Position numbers and translations under genes: made by a program. Below the pieces are notes generated by a model. It searched no databases. It was given only the letters and a program-made list of their open reading frames with translations, and had not been told where the DNA came from. From Oncomelania hupensis (Eukaryota; Mollusca; Gastropoda; Littorinimorpha; Pomatiopsidae): a stretch of 64,000 nt of DNA. The stretch is taken from the NCBI GenBank assembly GCA_036898135.1, contig CM072511.1:35856075-35920074 (forward strand), given 5' to 3'. Position 1 is the first letter of the stretch, and the number at the start of each line of letters is the position of its first letter. This document shows positions 45,152 to 57,229 of this stretch, piece after piece.

Positions 45152-46823
45152 GGCGATGCTGTTGTAGTTGTGGATGAGCTTCTTCCGCGATGGCGATGGC
45201 CATCCATGTGTGTGTGCTGGGGGTCGCTGGTCGGTCCGTGTACTTCTTGAGGAGATTGATGTGGTGGTATCGGGCTCTCCCGTTCACCTCTACTTGGTAG
45301 ACTGTCTTGGATTTCTTGGCAGTCACCCGGTACGGTCCTCTCCAAGCGATGTCCAGCTTGTTGGTTCCACTTGGAAGTAAGAGTAGCACTTGATCGCCGA
45401 CTTGCAGTTCTCGGTCCTTAGCGTGGCGGTTGTAGTACTTCGCCTGACGGGCTCTTGCCTTCTTCAGTGCTTCACCAGCTTTCTTCCACGTTGCTTTGAG
45501 GGTTTCCTGCAGGTCTGCGACGTACTTGGTGGCACCTCTTGGTGTGTCGTCTATCTTGGCTTCCGTCCAACTTCTGCGTAGGGCTTCTAGCGGTCCTGCT
45601 AGAGGTCTGCCGAATAGCAATGTTGACGGGGTGTAGCCTGTGGCTGCATGGGGCGTTTCTCGGTATGCGAACAGTGCCGCATTCACGTAGGTGTCCCACG
45701 CTTCTGGATTGTCGTCGGCGACTTTCCTGAGGATGGTGAGAAGGGTTCCGTTCAGTCTTTCTACTTGTCCTTTGCTGGCTGGGTGGTATGGTGGTGTGCG
45801 AATGTGATGAACTTGTATCAACTCGAACACGTCTTGCATCAGGCGGCCGGTGAACTGAGATCCGTTGTCCGTTCTAATGCTGTCCGGGAATCCGACTCTG
45901 GTAAAGATGGCGATGAGTGCATCTGCAATCTTCTTGGTGTCTATCGCTGGCAACGGGACTGCTTCGCACCACATCGTACATGCGTCGACGAGTGTGAGTA
46001 GAAATCTGTTCCGCTTCTTGGTCATGGGCAGTGGTCCTACTATGTCTACTGAGACTTGCTGGAATGGCACGCCGACTACTACTGATGGTCCTAAGGTAAC
46101 TGGTACGGTGTGATGTCGCGGGGAATATCGTTGACATTGGTGGCAAGATTTCACGTAGCGCTTGACATCCTCCGTGATTCCTGGCCAATAGTAGTGTGCG
46201 CTGATTCTCTGCACTGTGGCTCCAATTCCCATGTGTCCGCTGAGTGGCATGCTGTGGCCTAATTCTAGTACTTGGGCTCGAAGGGTGGCTGGTAGTACTA
46301 GTTGGGTGTGATCTCCATCTCCTTGTCGATGTAGAACTCCCTGTTCCATGTAGAAGTCTCCCTTGTGCGGGGGTGTGTGCGCCTTGGGTAGCTTCTGGAA
46401 GCACTTCGCTATCGAGGTGTCTTCTTTCTGTGCTGTTTTGATCTCTTCGAGTCCTGGATTCGGAGCGAACTCGGGCTGGGGTGGTTGGGTTTTAGCTTGG
46501 GCCCTGGTTTGCACTGCAGCTATCTCTACAGTTTTCGGGGGCGTGCCTAAGAACACATACCTACAACCTAGCACTAGATCATACAGGGGTTTCTGTAAAA
46601 CAGCTGCTTGGATTCTTCCTGTGACGTACCTACTCTCTACTTCGATCCAAGCTATTGGGCAAGTAGTCGTCGGTTTCGTCAAGTCTGCTCCTTGTAAGTC
46701 GACTGTCTTGTCTGTCAAGTCCGCGCGCGATACTAGAGATTCGCTAACTATCGCGTCGTATGATAGACCTGTGTCATACAGACAGTTCGCTTCTTTTCCG
46801 TTGACCTTGACCGTGTCTGTCAC
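45087..46823 (-). pseudogene. Protease-integrase part of element D
   Basis: 578 codons. Protease motif LYDTG is near residues 16-20. The integrase zinc site is GHSMPLSGH..CHQC, and the DDE triad lies in VSVDIVG, RTDNGSQF and GQVERLNG. The C-terminal domain is present, then the frame meets the same RT deletion as element C. It is separated from the Gag frame by a 542-bp deletion that is not a multiple of three, so no Gag-Pol fusion is expected. Confidence 0.88.
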
Positions 46824-47658
46824 CGATGGGTGATCTCCGATTGGTGCGGAATTTTTGCCGATAGCATTCTCCTGTTAGTTCGAATCCCGTTAGGAGTGCC
46901 TCTTTTACTTTGTGATAGTCAGTCACTCTGTCAGTCGGTAGCTTACTGTAGATGTCATAAGCCTTTCCTCTAAGCCCTTGACTAAGCTTAAAAGACCAAT
47001 GAGTGGGATCTAGTTTGTACTCTGTTGCTAGACGCTCAAACCTAGTCAGATAGAGATCTAGACCTTCCTCTCTCTCATTGAATGTTCCCAGTGGAAATGA
47101 CATTCCTTGTACAGGGTTGGATGCTACCTCTAGCTGATCTGAGTGGGAAGGGGTTGAGGAAGAACTTGAAGCTCGTGATCCCAATCTTCTTAGCTCTAAC
47201 TCATGCTGTCTTTCTTTTTCCTTTTCTTCCCTCTCTTTTTCTTTTTCTGCCCGCTCATACTCCCATCTCCTAACTTCTGCATCTCTCTCTGCTGCTAATG
47301 CTGCCTTCTTCTGTTCTCTTTCTGCCTCTAGCTCTAATTTCCTCGTTTCTCTCTCTGCCTCTAATTTCTTCTGCTCTGCTTCTAATTTCTTCTGCTCTGC
47401 TTCTAATGCTAGTTTCTTCTGCTCTGCTTCTAGTTCTAATTTCTTTTGCTCTGCTTCTAGTTCTGCTTTTTTCTGTTCTCTCTCTGCGGCTCTCTCTGCC
47501 GCTTCGAGTTTCTTCGCCTCTCTCTCTGCTGCTCTCTCTGCCTTAGCCTCCTGTTTCTCTACCTCTGCATTGATATACGCAATTAGGTCTCCCCCTGCTA
47601 AGTGTAAAGCTTCCCCTAATTCCTTGAAATGCAATCTCAAGGCCACTGGGTCCGACAT
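46774..47658 (-). pseudogene. Gag N-terminal part of element D, zinc knuckle deleted
   Basis: ATG at 47658 (MSDPVALR). A longer Glu/Lys coiled coil than element C is followed by the Gag domain through CYRQKFRTNRR. At 46834-46841 (TCTCCGAT) it jumps to sequence that lies 542 bp further on in element C, removing the rest of Gag and the CCHC knuckle and shifting frame for the final residues. The 8-bp TCTCCGAT occurs at both ends of the missing segment in C (33035 and 33577). Confidence 0.9.
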
Positions 47659-47840
47659 TGCCAAACGTGTCTATGAACACCCTCTGAATCAAGTGGAATA
47701 CCAAAACACTAGCAATATTGCAAGTCAATAACAACAATGCAAAGACCATCAAATTCGTAATGAATAATAGAATAAAACAAGAGTCAAATGGCATACAACA
47801 GTTACTTAAGCAAAACCTGCAAAAGAACAATGCAACATAC

Positions 47841-49859
47841 TGTCAGGCCTACTTCCTCCCTCTGGTGTTTAAAGTAGGTGACTTGTCCTTCATGCAAGGA
47901 GTGATAGGGTAGATGGGGTGGGTGATGCGTGTGCGAGCGTCCTTTCTCCCACTAAACTAAACTAAGAACACAACTAGCGGAATAAAGTGTAAAAATACAA
48001 TATAACATTTATTTAATAAAACATGTAATCAAAAAACCCAATTAAGAAACAAAAGAATGAAACCAAAGAAAAAAGGAAAAACAAAATTAAAGCATAAAAT
48101 AGTTCAAAACCATACACAATCAACACATTGGCATCATCATAAATCATAAGAAAAATCACTCTCTCACCTGGTCGTTTCTAATTTAAACACACACACACAA
48201 AATATTATATACACCATGATAATTAAATAACAATACAAAATCCCCCCTGATGCCCCAGTTCAGTTACATATATACGTATCCACACTAGGTGCACGGCCGT
48301 TGATGATAAGGACCAGCTGTGCACTTCTCTTTTGTTTCCCTAATTAAAGTTCACACCCACACAGTTCAAAGTTCACACACACCCAGTTCAACAATCCAAT
48401 ATGGATGTAGGCGTTGTCCCTGTAGAATTTTCGCACAATCTTAACTAAAGTCACTGGATGATAAGTCTTTATTTGTCCCTGTGTCCAAAACTGCGAATTT
48501 CTTTCTAAAACTAATGTGGTGCCATTCTTCTTTCTATAACTACCGATGAACGTCTCTGCTCTTTCTAATACTGATGATCCACTTTCCAGACGGCCCCTCA
48601 ATTCCGTTGATTTCTCCCCTCTCTTCCTTCTCTGCTTCTCTCCGCCGACCCCAGATGACTTCTCTGGCAGGCACTGCACCCTCACCTCGTAACCCCCACT
48701 TCCACGGATGACCCGAGGAATGACCACTACAGCCAAACGCCGTAGAGACGACTACTGCTAGTCGGGTATCACCAACACGTCCCGTTGACGACGCGTCCAA
48801 CAATGATGATAATAATAACAATAAGAAGAATAAGTCCAACCTGAAATCAATAAAGGTACAGGCTACTATTTTGGCATAATTTTACTTCTCTATTTATTTC
48901 TCTAATTAACCCTGGTCTGCTCGCCTCGCCTCCTGAAGAAGAATTTCATAGTCATAACTTCTCTAATACATATATTCACAAATTTATTTTCCATTTCGTT
49001 ATATTCATACGATTTATACAGCATACAACCATTATAAAAATTTCACATATTCAACATACATTCGTTCCGTTTTTATCAGGTATATACAATTTTCTCTTCA
49101 CCTCTCTCTGTTGACTCTGGCTGACTGCCTCCGTTCATCATTTTATTATTTACAACAAAAATACGTTTTAACATGAAAACATTTCTAAATATAACATCCT
49201 AGAAATTAACATATTTTTATAAATGTTTAAAGACATACACTTCCACGTTATACATTCTCATTCACACATTTTTGCTACTAGCCCTCCCTAAATAGTCTTC
49301 CCCCCTTTCTCTCTTTGACGATCGCTAGAGACAAGGTTCCAGAGGTCGAATCTCACTTACCGACTTATGATAAGAGATTTCTCTTTGACGACATCGCATG
49401 GATCACGCCCGATGACGCTCCATAAATGAGTGGCAGCTACCTAGCTATCGATAACTCATTAACCTCCCGGGTGTCTTCACTTTGACCACAATCCGGTTAC
49501 CAGTTCTAATGTCTCCTCTTGGCTTCTGTTCCTTGCTCTCCTCTAACGATCCGCTTGCCGCCCAAGTTCAACAACGAATGCCTAGTTCTAGCACTGTACT
49601 GCATTTGTGCAACCAATTTGAGCCCAATGATTGGTTGGTAGACTCGGCACAAACATGCCCTTGGCCTCAGCACGTGCTAAGTTGTATAATCTATTAGCCA
49701 ATTCTTCGACCTACACTCTACAATAACATCTTGTTATTGTACCGTTTAGTTCAAAACAACGCTGCCCTTTCTGTACTTTCACAGCCCGGCTTGACCATTG
49801 CACTGACCGACTGTAAGAAATGGTACCCCTTCCGCCTCTCCCACAGTTTAGCCATGACA
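47841..49859 (-). repeat. 3' LTR of element E
   Basis: 2019 bp, TGTCAGGCCT to GCCATGACA on the plus strand. Small frames (130, 99, 71 codons) occur in both LTRs because the LTRs are duplicates. Confidence 0.95.
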
Positions 49860-49875
49860 AACCTTCCCCCATAGG
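49860..49875 (-). other. Polypurine tract of element E
   Basis: In element orientation ATGGGGGAAGGTT directly precedes the 3' LTR. Confidence 0.7.
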
Positions 49876-49943
49876 TAAAAAAAACATAGTTTTTTTTTTT
49901 CAATTTACACCTATAATCATGCTAAACTGTGGACTCTGGCATT

Positions 49944-52844
49944 CTATGGATTCCTGCTGAGAAAATCAGCATCCACATTCAACTTCCCTGGGATGATTTC
50001 TGTTCTGCAGTTGTAAGTCGCAACTAAATTTTGTTTTAACTGCCCCCCTTCCGATAAGTCTATCAGAGGCAACCCTCCTTCTCCTAATGGTGGTACGAAA
50101 CGCTCGTGCTCCTTGACCATGCCCCGAACTGACCTCGCTTGCGTCACCGTCCGTGGCTTTGTACTGGCCTTGATTTTTGTGACCGTGTCTAGCCTCGCAC
50201 CTATCTGATCGCTACCGACGGTGTGGCCCTGATGCGTAAGTGGTCTGTGACCTAACGTGCCCTCGGCTGGCCTCGCAGACAATTGCGTCTCTTTCAGCCG
50301 TAAGCATGATGCTGACCAACACTGCCCTTCCTTTTCGATCTGCTGCTTTGCTAGCTCGGAGACTTCTGCAATTTTGCTCTTCAGAGCTGCGACGCATTCT
50401 GACGCTGTTTGCATCAACTCTTCCAGCTCCGCGGCAATCCTCTGGAATGTTTCATTCACAGGTCGCGCGTCTACTGTAGTCGTTCGCGGAATGTGGTCCT
50501 TTGATTTTGCCTTCTTGCACTGGTCGCATGACTGAACGTAGCGACGCACGTCTGCTTTTGTTCCCGGCCAGTAGAACTTCGACCATACACGATAAAGTGT
50601 CTTCTTGGCATTCGCGTGTCCTGCCATAGGTGTTTCGTGCGCCAGGCGCATGACACCTTGCCTGAGTGGTTCTGGCACACAGATCTGTTTGGACTCCATA
50701 CGGTGACCTTGATAAACGCGATGCAATATACCTTGACGTACTTCGTACCGTACCTTGCCGTTTTCTCGCCCGTTGGTTATGGGATTTCCCACACTCGCTA
50801 GCGCGCGTGCTAACGTTTTGTCCGCCTTCTGCATGGCAATTAGCTCAGCAGGACTGATAGCTAGACCTGGGATTGGTTCGACAGGTGCATGTATCTTTGC
50901 TGCGCTTTCCCTCTTGGCTTGCGCGCATGTTCGCACGGCCTCTGCTTTTCTTGTTGGAAAGATGGGAATGGTTTTAATGTCTCCGTTAGCGAACTGTACT
51001 GTGTTGCCGATCAGTACGTCTTGCGCCGGTTTCTCAAATACGACGACCTTGATCTTCCCCGATACGTATGACGATTGCAAGTCGACAATCGCTTGTCTGG
51101 CTTTTCTCACGGTTCCGTCTGCTAATGACACACTAATCCGTTCCGGCATGATGTCATCGGAATTTACTAGCCGTTCCGCTACGAAAACGTCATCTGCCCC
51201 AGTATCGCGTAACGCTGTGACTATTTCCCCATTCACTTCTACCCTTTCTTTTTCATTGATGCTCGCCCGGTCGGCCTCGACCCCAGTTGAGGTTACGTGT
51301 ACTTGACCCGACTGCACTCGAGCGAAACTAGCCCTTTTCAGTTTTGGACAGTCACGTTTGACGTGTCCCTTTTGGCCACAATGAAAACAAGTCTTTTCTG
51401 GCGGTCTTTCGTTTTGTTCCCGTCTATTTGCACCCCTGTTTCTTTCCTCTGATCGTTCGTTTGATTCATTTCTTTCTTCTTGCCTATGTGACCTGAACCT
51501 TGACCTTTTCGTCTCCCATTTCGCGACGGAATGTTTCTCGGCTAATTCTGCCACCTCGTTCGCCGTTTTCGGAGCATGGTCTCGGACAAAGAGTTCTAAG
51601 TCGGGGTTTAGATTTTCCACTAATTGCTCTTTCAAGAACAAGTCTATCACTGCATTTGGATCTTCTGGATTGACCTTGGCCATACAAAACCACCTACTCA
51701 ACAAGTGTCTGAGTTTCTTGAGATACTCTGTAAATGATTCTGGGCCCTCTTTCTTTACTGTCCTGAACTGCTTCCTGTAATATTCCTCATTTCGTCGGAA
51801 CCTATCCAGTAAAGCCTGTTTCAGTGTTTGATAGTCTTGGGTTTCCTCAGGTGTCATTCGAACGTACACGTCTCTAGCTGGACCTAACAGTAATGGTGCC
51901 AATTTCTTGCTCCATGTTTCATTCCTCCACTCATTCAGAGTAGCTACTCGTTCGAAGTGTGTAAGGTAGGTATCTATGTTTTCTTTGCCTTCAAAAGGTG
52001 CCATTCTAATGTTAGAAGAACTATTTTCTTTCAGTATTCTAACTTCTTCTCTTCTCAAATCTCTCTCTTCTCTAGCCCTAGTTTCCCTGGCTTCTTCTTT
52101 TTCTCTGTTCCTTTCTTCTTTAGCCTCCCTATCCTTGGCTTCTTGTTCTTCCTTCCGAGTCCGTTCTTCCTTTTCCTGTGCCCTACGTTCCCTCTCTGCG
52201 TCTACTTGCAGTTTTAGTTTTTGAAGCTCTAAGTCATCTTTTCTAATTCTCTCTTTCCTTTCCTCCTCCTCTTTGCGAATTCTTTCTTGTCTTTCTACCT
52301 CCTTTTCTTTTCGCTCTGCCTCTTTTTCTTTCCGCTCTGCCTCCTCCCTACGATCCCTCTCTTTTCTTTCTAATTCCCTCTCTTTTCTATCTGCCTCCTC
52401 TTTTCGAATTCGTTCTTTTCTCTCTAACTCTCTTTCTTGCCTCTCTAACTCTTCCTTTCGCTCTTTTGCTTCTTTCTCTTCATCAGCCTGCACGCCTTGT
52501 GCTACGAACATTGCAGCTGCAGATCCCGTTAATCCATAGTCTAATGCTAATCTTTGCCACTTAGCAGTTATTGGATCTGGATTTCCTGGAACAACTTTTG
52601 AATCCTTCTTACTCACACCCCTTCCAGCTCCTCTAGTTGGTGTTGGTGCTGTTAAAGCCCTCGACGTTATTCCTGACGGTGTTACGGTCACCCTACTACC
52701 TCCTATGCTAGTGACTGACCCTCCTCCTACTGCGCCTGTACTCGGACTGAGCACACTTGTCACAACTGGTGATGACGCTGTCACGCTTGTAGGACCAGTG
52801 GTTGTCTTCCCCATACCTGATCGCAAATTGTGCGGTTGAGCCAT
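49944..52844 (-). CDS. Composite Gag-protease polyprotein of element E with deleted integrase core and RT
   Basis: An intact 966-codon frame from ATG. Residues 1-80 are Ser/Thr/Gly-rich. Residues 118-275 are an extreme Arg/Glu/Lys coiled coil. The Gag domain spans about 280-445. The CCHC knuckle uses C486, C489, H494 and C499. Protease motif LRDTG is at 545-549. The integrase zinc site H736/H743/C773/C776 is present, but the DDE core that should follow FQRIAAE (about 806) is gone. Residues 808-840 are a helical segment of unclear origin. Residues about 872-925 resemble the RT thumb/connection (GHTVGSDQIG..VRGMVKEHERFVPP), and 943-966 the RNase H end (IIPGKLNVDADFLSRNP). At least three internal deletions kept the frame open. 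It should make particles and protease only. Confidence 0.9.
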   Translation of the reverse strand: MAQPHNLRSGMGKTTTGPTSVTASSPVVTSVLSPSTGAVGGGSVTSIGGSRVTVTPSGITSRALTAPTPTRGAGRGVSKKDSKVVPGNPDPITAKWQRLALDYGLTGSAAAMFVAQGVQADEEKEAKERKEELERQERELERKERIRKEEADRKERELERKERDRREEAERKEKEAERKEKEVERQERIRKEEEERKERIRKDDLELQKLKLQVDAERERRAQEKEERTRKEEQEAKDREAKEERNREKEEARETRAREERDLRREEVRILKENSSSNIRMAPFEGKENIDTYLTHFERVATLNEWRNETWSKKLAPLLLGPARDVYVRMTPEETQDYQTLKQALLDRFRRNEEYYRKQFRTVKKEGPESFTEYLKKLRHLLSRWFCMAKVNPEDPNAVIDLFLKEQLVENLNPDLELFVRDHAPKTANEVAELAEKHSVAKWETKRSRFRSHRQEERNESNERSEERNRGANRREQNERPPEKTCFHCGQKGHVKRDCPKLKRASFARVQSGQVHVTSTGVEADRASINEKERVEVNGEIVTALRDTGADDVFVAERLVNSDDIMPERISVSLADGTVRKARQAIVDLQSSYVSGKIKVVVFEKPAQDVLIGNTVQFANGDIKTIPIFPTRKAEAVRTCAQAKRESAAKIHAPVEPIPGLAISPAELIAMQKADKTLARALASVGNPITNGRENGKVRYEVRQGILHRVYQGHRMESKQICVPEPLRQGVMRLAHETPMAGHANAKKTLYRVWSKFYWPGTKADVRRYVQSCDQCKKAKSKDHIPRTTTVDARPVNETFQRIAAELEELMQTASECVAALKSKIAEVSELAKQQIEKEGQCWSASCLRLKETQLSARPAEGTLGHRPLTHQGHTVGSDQIGARLDTVTKIKASTKPRTVTQARSVRGMVKEHERFVPPLGEGGLPLIDLSEGGQLKQNLVATYNCRTEIIPGKLNVDADFLSRNP

Positions 52845-53274
52845 CTTAGCCCTTCTATCTCTCGCACTTTCAATTTACTCAAGTATTCTCCTTCGTGCTT
52901 GGACTTGTTCCTCCCTCCTATCCCCTGGAGTTGTTTTGTACGTTTAGAGCTGTCGATGCGAATGGTTGGCTATCGCGACTAGCCGTGAACCGAGATTCGA
53001 CCACTGCACCCTGTCCCCTGCGATCCCACAATGAGACCCCCCCACAAAGGATTGACACACCCCTCCCGCACTACAAACCCCTTCACAGACACGCCCCCGC
53101 TACAAACATAATAACAACATATAAAATCTATACCTAACACACACAAAAGAAATACTACGTTCTATGTCCCTAAACTACTACCCTCTTTCCCCTGAACGCT
53201 CACGCCACACGCTGATGTTTCCCTGTGTGTACCCGGTGTTTTTGTCTGTCCCCCGGATTCTTTTACGTACCCCT
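52845..53274 (-). other. Leader of element E
   Basis: Untranslated region between primer site and Gag. C-rich on the plus strand. I see no heat-shock-type array like that in A and B. Confidence 0.6.
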
Positions 53275-53299
53275 GTGTACCCCGCAGGTCCACCACTTT
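53275..53299 (-). promoter_or_regulatory. Candidate primer binding site of element E
   Basis: In element orientation TGGTGGACCTGCGGGG begins within 5 bp of the 5' LTR end. It starts with TGG as tRNA-primed sites do. Confidence 0.5.
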
Positions 53300-55318
53300 T
53301 GTCAGGCCTACTTCCTCCCTCTGGTGTTTAAAGTAGGTGACTTGTCCTTCATGCAAGGAGTGATAGGGTAGATGGGGTGGGTGATGCGTGTGCGAGCGTC
53401 CTTTCTCCCACTAAACTAAACTAAGAACACAACTAGCGGAATAAAGTGTAAAAATACAATATAACATTTATTTAATAAAACATGTAATCAAAAAACCCAA
53501 TTAAGAAACAAAAGAATGAAACCAAAGAAAAAAGGAAAAACAAAATTAAAGCATAAAATAGTTCAAAACCATACACAATCAACACATTGGCATCATCATA
53601 AATCATAAGAAAAATCACTCTCTCACCTGGTCGTTTCTAATTTAAACACACACACACAAAATATTATATACACCATGATAATTAAATAACAATACAAAAT
53701 CCCCCCTGATGCCCCAGTTCAGTTACATATATACGTATCCACACTAGGTGCACGGCCGTTGATGATAAGGACCAGCTGTGCACTTCTCTTTTGTTTCCCT
53801 AATTAAAGTTCACACCCACACAGTTCAAAGTTCACACACACCCAGTTCAACAATCCAATATGGATGTAGGCGTTGTCCCTGTAGAATTTTCGCACAATCT
53901 TAACTAAAGTCACTGGATGATAAGTCTTTATTTGTCCCTGTGTCCAAAACTGCGAATTTCTTTCTAAAACTAATGTGGTGCCATTCTTCTTTCTATAACT
54001 ACCGATGAACGTCTCTGCTCTTTCTAATACTGATGATCCACTTTCCAGACGGCCCCTCAATTCCGTTGATTTCTCCCCTCTCTTCCTTCTCTGCTTCTCT
54101 CCGCCGACCCCAGATGACTTCTCTGGCAGGCACTGCACCCTCACCTCGTAACCCCCACTTCCACGGATGACCCGAGGAATGACCACTACAGCCAAACGCC
54201 GTAGAGACGACTACTGCTAGTCGGGTATCACCAACACGTCCCGTTGACGACGCGTCCAACAATGATGATAATAATAACAATAAGAAGAATAAGTCCAACC
54301 TGAAATCAATAAAGGTACAGGCTACTATTTTGGCATAATTTTACTTCTCTATTTATTTCTCTAATTAACCCTGGTCTGCTCGCCTCGCCTCCTGAAGAAG
54401 AATTTCATAGTCATAACTTCTCTAATACATATATTCACAAATTTATTTTCCATTTCGTTATATTCATACGATTTATACAGCATACAACCATTATAAAAAT
54501 TTCACATATTCAACATACATTCGTTCCGTTTTTATCAGGTATATACAATTTTCTCTTCACCTCTCTCTGTTGACTCTGGCTGACTGCCTCCGTTCATCAT
54601 TTTATTATTTACAACAAAAATACGTTTTAACATGAAAACATTTCTAAATATAACATCCTAGAAATTAACATATTTTTATAAATGTTTAAAGACATACACT
54701 TCCACGTTATACATTCTCATTCACACATTTTTGCTACTAGCCCTCCCTAAATAGTCTTCCCCCCTTTCTCTCTTTGACGATCGCTAGAGACAAGGTTCCA
54801 GAGGTCGAATCTCACTTACCGACTTATGATAAGAGATTTCTCTTTGACGACATCGCATGGATCACGCCCGATGACGCTCCATAAATGAGTGGCAGCTACC
54901 TAGCTATCGATAACTCATTAACCTCCCGGGTGTCTTCACTTTGACCACAATCCGGTTACCAGTTCTAATGTCTCCTCTTGGCTTCTGTTCCTTGCTCTCC
55001 TCTAACGATCCGCTTGCCGCCCAAGTTCAACAACGAATGCCTAGTTCTAGCACTGTACTGCATTTGTGCAACCAATTTGAGCCCAATGATTGGTTGGTAG
55101 ACTCGGCACAAACATGCCCTTGGCCTCAGCACGTGCTAAGTTGTATAATCTATTAGCCAATTCTTCGACCTACACTCTACAATAACATCTTGTTATTGTA
55201 CCGTTTAGTTCAAAACAACGCTGCCCTTTCTGTACTTTCACAGCCCGGCTTGACCATTGCACTGACCGACTGTAAGAAATGGTACCCCTTCCGCCTCTCC
55301 CACAGTTTAGCCATGACA
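53300..55318 (-). repeat. 5' LTR of element E
   Basis: 2019 bp, no difference from 47841-49859 noticed by eye. Followed by CATAC. Confidence 0.95.
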
Positions 55319-55510
55319 CATACAGGCACAAAAATAATTGAAGCAAAAAAGTTTTTAACTAAAGAATAGTGCACCACAACTGATCAGTCCTTGTTACCAC
55401 TATTCTAAGTTATTCTACTACTCCTACTGTTATCTAATTTTATTGTACTTAGGTCCGGTTATACCCAATTCCTATTATACACAGATCCTGGCTAGGCTCG
55501 CCAATTAAAG
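55319..55510 (-). other. Remainder of element D leader and primer site
   Basis: Matches element C 34503-34692, including the TGGCGAGCC primer-site candidate at 55486-55510. Confidence 0.85.
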
Positions 55511-57070
55511 TGTCACGTGGGGTTTATGGGCTCTGCACAATGGAATTATGGACCCTCACGTTTATTCGGTGGGAACTGCTAGTAAGTCACCCTATGAATT
55601 ACTTTAATAAATTTATTTGTTTAGCTCGTTCTGTGTTAAGGTTGGGGTACAGAAATAGTTAGAACAATGGTAAGAGATTACTGTCACACTAGCTTTCACA
55701 CGGCTATGAATCATATGTAGTCCAGCCACTTGATAACAGTTAAAATCACACATTTATTTCTTCTACTCTATACAAGATTCTCTAAGTACTAATCTAACTT
55801 AAAAAGTCTCTGTTCATGCTAATAGTTCGATCGCTGATAGTCTAGGCCGCTGTTTTTCTTCCTCGGGCACTTGCTATAATATTTCATGTAGATTTGGACT
55901 ACTGTGGTCCGTTTTACAGTTTCTGAAGAGTTGGACTACTGTGGTCCTGTATTGATCAGTTTAAGTGCACCTTCGTTTTTGCACTTAACTGCTAGATGGT
56001 GCGTGCGAAGTCCTTCTGTGAGGTAGCTTCTGGTCCACCTGTGTCGTTGTGTAGTTGGGTTCCCTTGCCACGCTGTGGGGTCTGACAGGGTGTCTTTCAA
56101 GGCAGCTCTTTCCGTCTTGTGCGGTAGAGTCTCCTCAACCAACTGGTCGTTTCTGTGGAGTGGGGTGCACAGGATAGCTCGGGATAGCTCGGGATAGCTC
56201 GGGATAGCTCGGGATAGCTCGCCTGCTCGTCTGTAATATAAGAGACGAAATTCTGCACAACCCTGAATAATCGGTTTGTGCAGAGCGTCTCACTGAAAGC
56301 CAAGTAGCCCTCAGTGATAGCTCCACATCTCTATACATAAGCGACGAACATTCTGCTACTTCCGGGTTCCACTGGAATCTCAACTCTAAATTCCTATACA
56401 TACATAAATATCAATCGTGTCTAACTATACACATACAGAATTAATAATATTATAAACATTCAGTGGTACAGCCACTGGTCTGCAAACATACATATAAGTT
56501 AAACAACAGTGGTTCCGTACGGGATACAACATGGCGGCGCAACCGGTCGTGTTTCGCCTCGTGGTAGGCTCTTCCACGTGGTCCCGCAAATTCGGATTAA
56601 CAATTCACATTTATGCATAGCAAATTCTTCAAACATAATTTCAACAATAATATAAATATATCACGATGAAACAGAAGGGTGTTCATTTACCTGTTTGACA
56701 AGTTCAGGCCCGTGTTGACTGAATAGAATTCTGAGATTCTAAGTCCTGCTTCCTGGTCTATGAGTGAAGATAGTTCTCTGCTAGCTAAGGAGATGTTACT
56801 TCTTCCTCGTCTCACACACGACTGACCAAGCTGTGCTAGGTTTTGACACAGTCAAAACTGCTCTACCCACTTAGCCTGCTGCTGATTGGTTAAAACGGTC
56901 CGATTCAAAGCTCAAGTGCTGAGTCACTGCGATGTGGGTCGGGCTCGCGGTGTGTGGTATGCTGTGTAATTTAATTGCTGCTGTGTAATAGTCTAACGTC
57001 TCTACTGTTACAAAGACTACACATGGCTAAATAGTCAACAAGCAGAGTTAAGACTAGCCAGTTCGTGACA
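55511..57070 (-). repeat. 5' LTR of element D
   Basis: 1560 bp with five GGATAGCTCG units at 56171-56220. Otherwise nearly identical to 42850-44399; one substitution noted near 55658. Confidence 0.95.
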
Positions 57071-57229
57071 GTAACAATAGAAGCTTCTATCCCAAATAAG
57101 GTTGTATGACGAGAAACAGTGATGACGCAATGTGTTTTGATTGGTTATAATTATGTCTTACCCGAACGTTCTTTATTTCTCTGGAGTTAGAGAGACTATA
57201 TAAGTGCCGCACTGTTTCAAAAGGGTGTG

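Larger units (their letters stand above)
47841..55318 (-). mobile_element. LTR retrotransposon E, nested in D
   Basis: 7,478 bp with target duplication CATAC (47836-47840 and 55319-55323). The undisturbed target, ACATACAGGCAC, is visible in element C at 34503. LTRs of 2019 bp each look identical, so this is probably the youngest insertion. It lies in the leader of D, in the same orientation. It has one long frame with Gag, protease, the integrase zinc domain and patched RT/RNase H tails. Confidence 0.95.
42850..57070 (-). mobile_element. LTR retrotransposon D, RT-deleted, carrying element E
   Basis: 14.2 kb including the 7.5 kb nested element E. Bounded by the duplication GTAAC (42845-42849 and 57071-57075). 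LTRs are 1550 and 1560 bp, differing mainly by one 10-bp repeat unit. Internal coding is a sister of element C with the same loss of RT, plus a 542-bp deletion in Gag. Without E the element is about 6.7 kb. Confidence 0.94.

Noticed and set aside
48344..48839. 130- and 99-codon frames in E LTRs (also 53803-54298)
   Set aside because: Identical because the LTRs are identical. The hydrophobic start MDLFFLLLLLSSLL could mimic a signal peptide but there is no further support.
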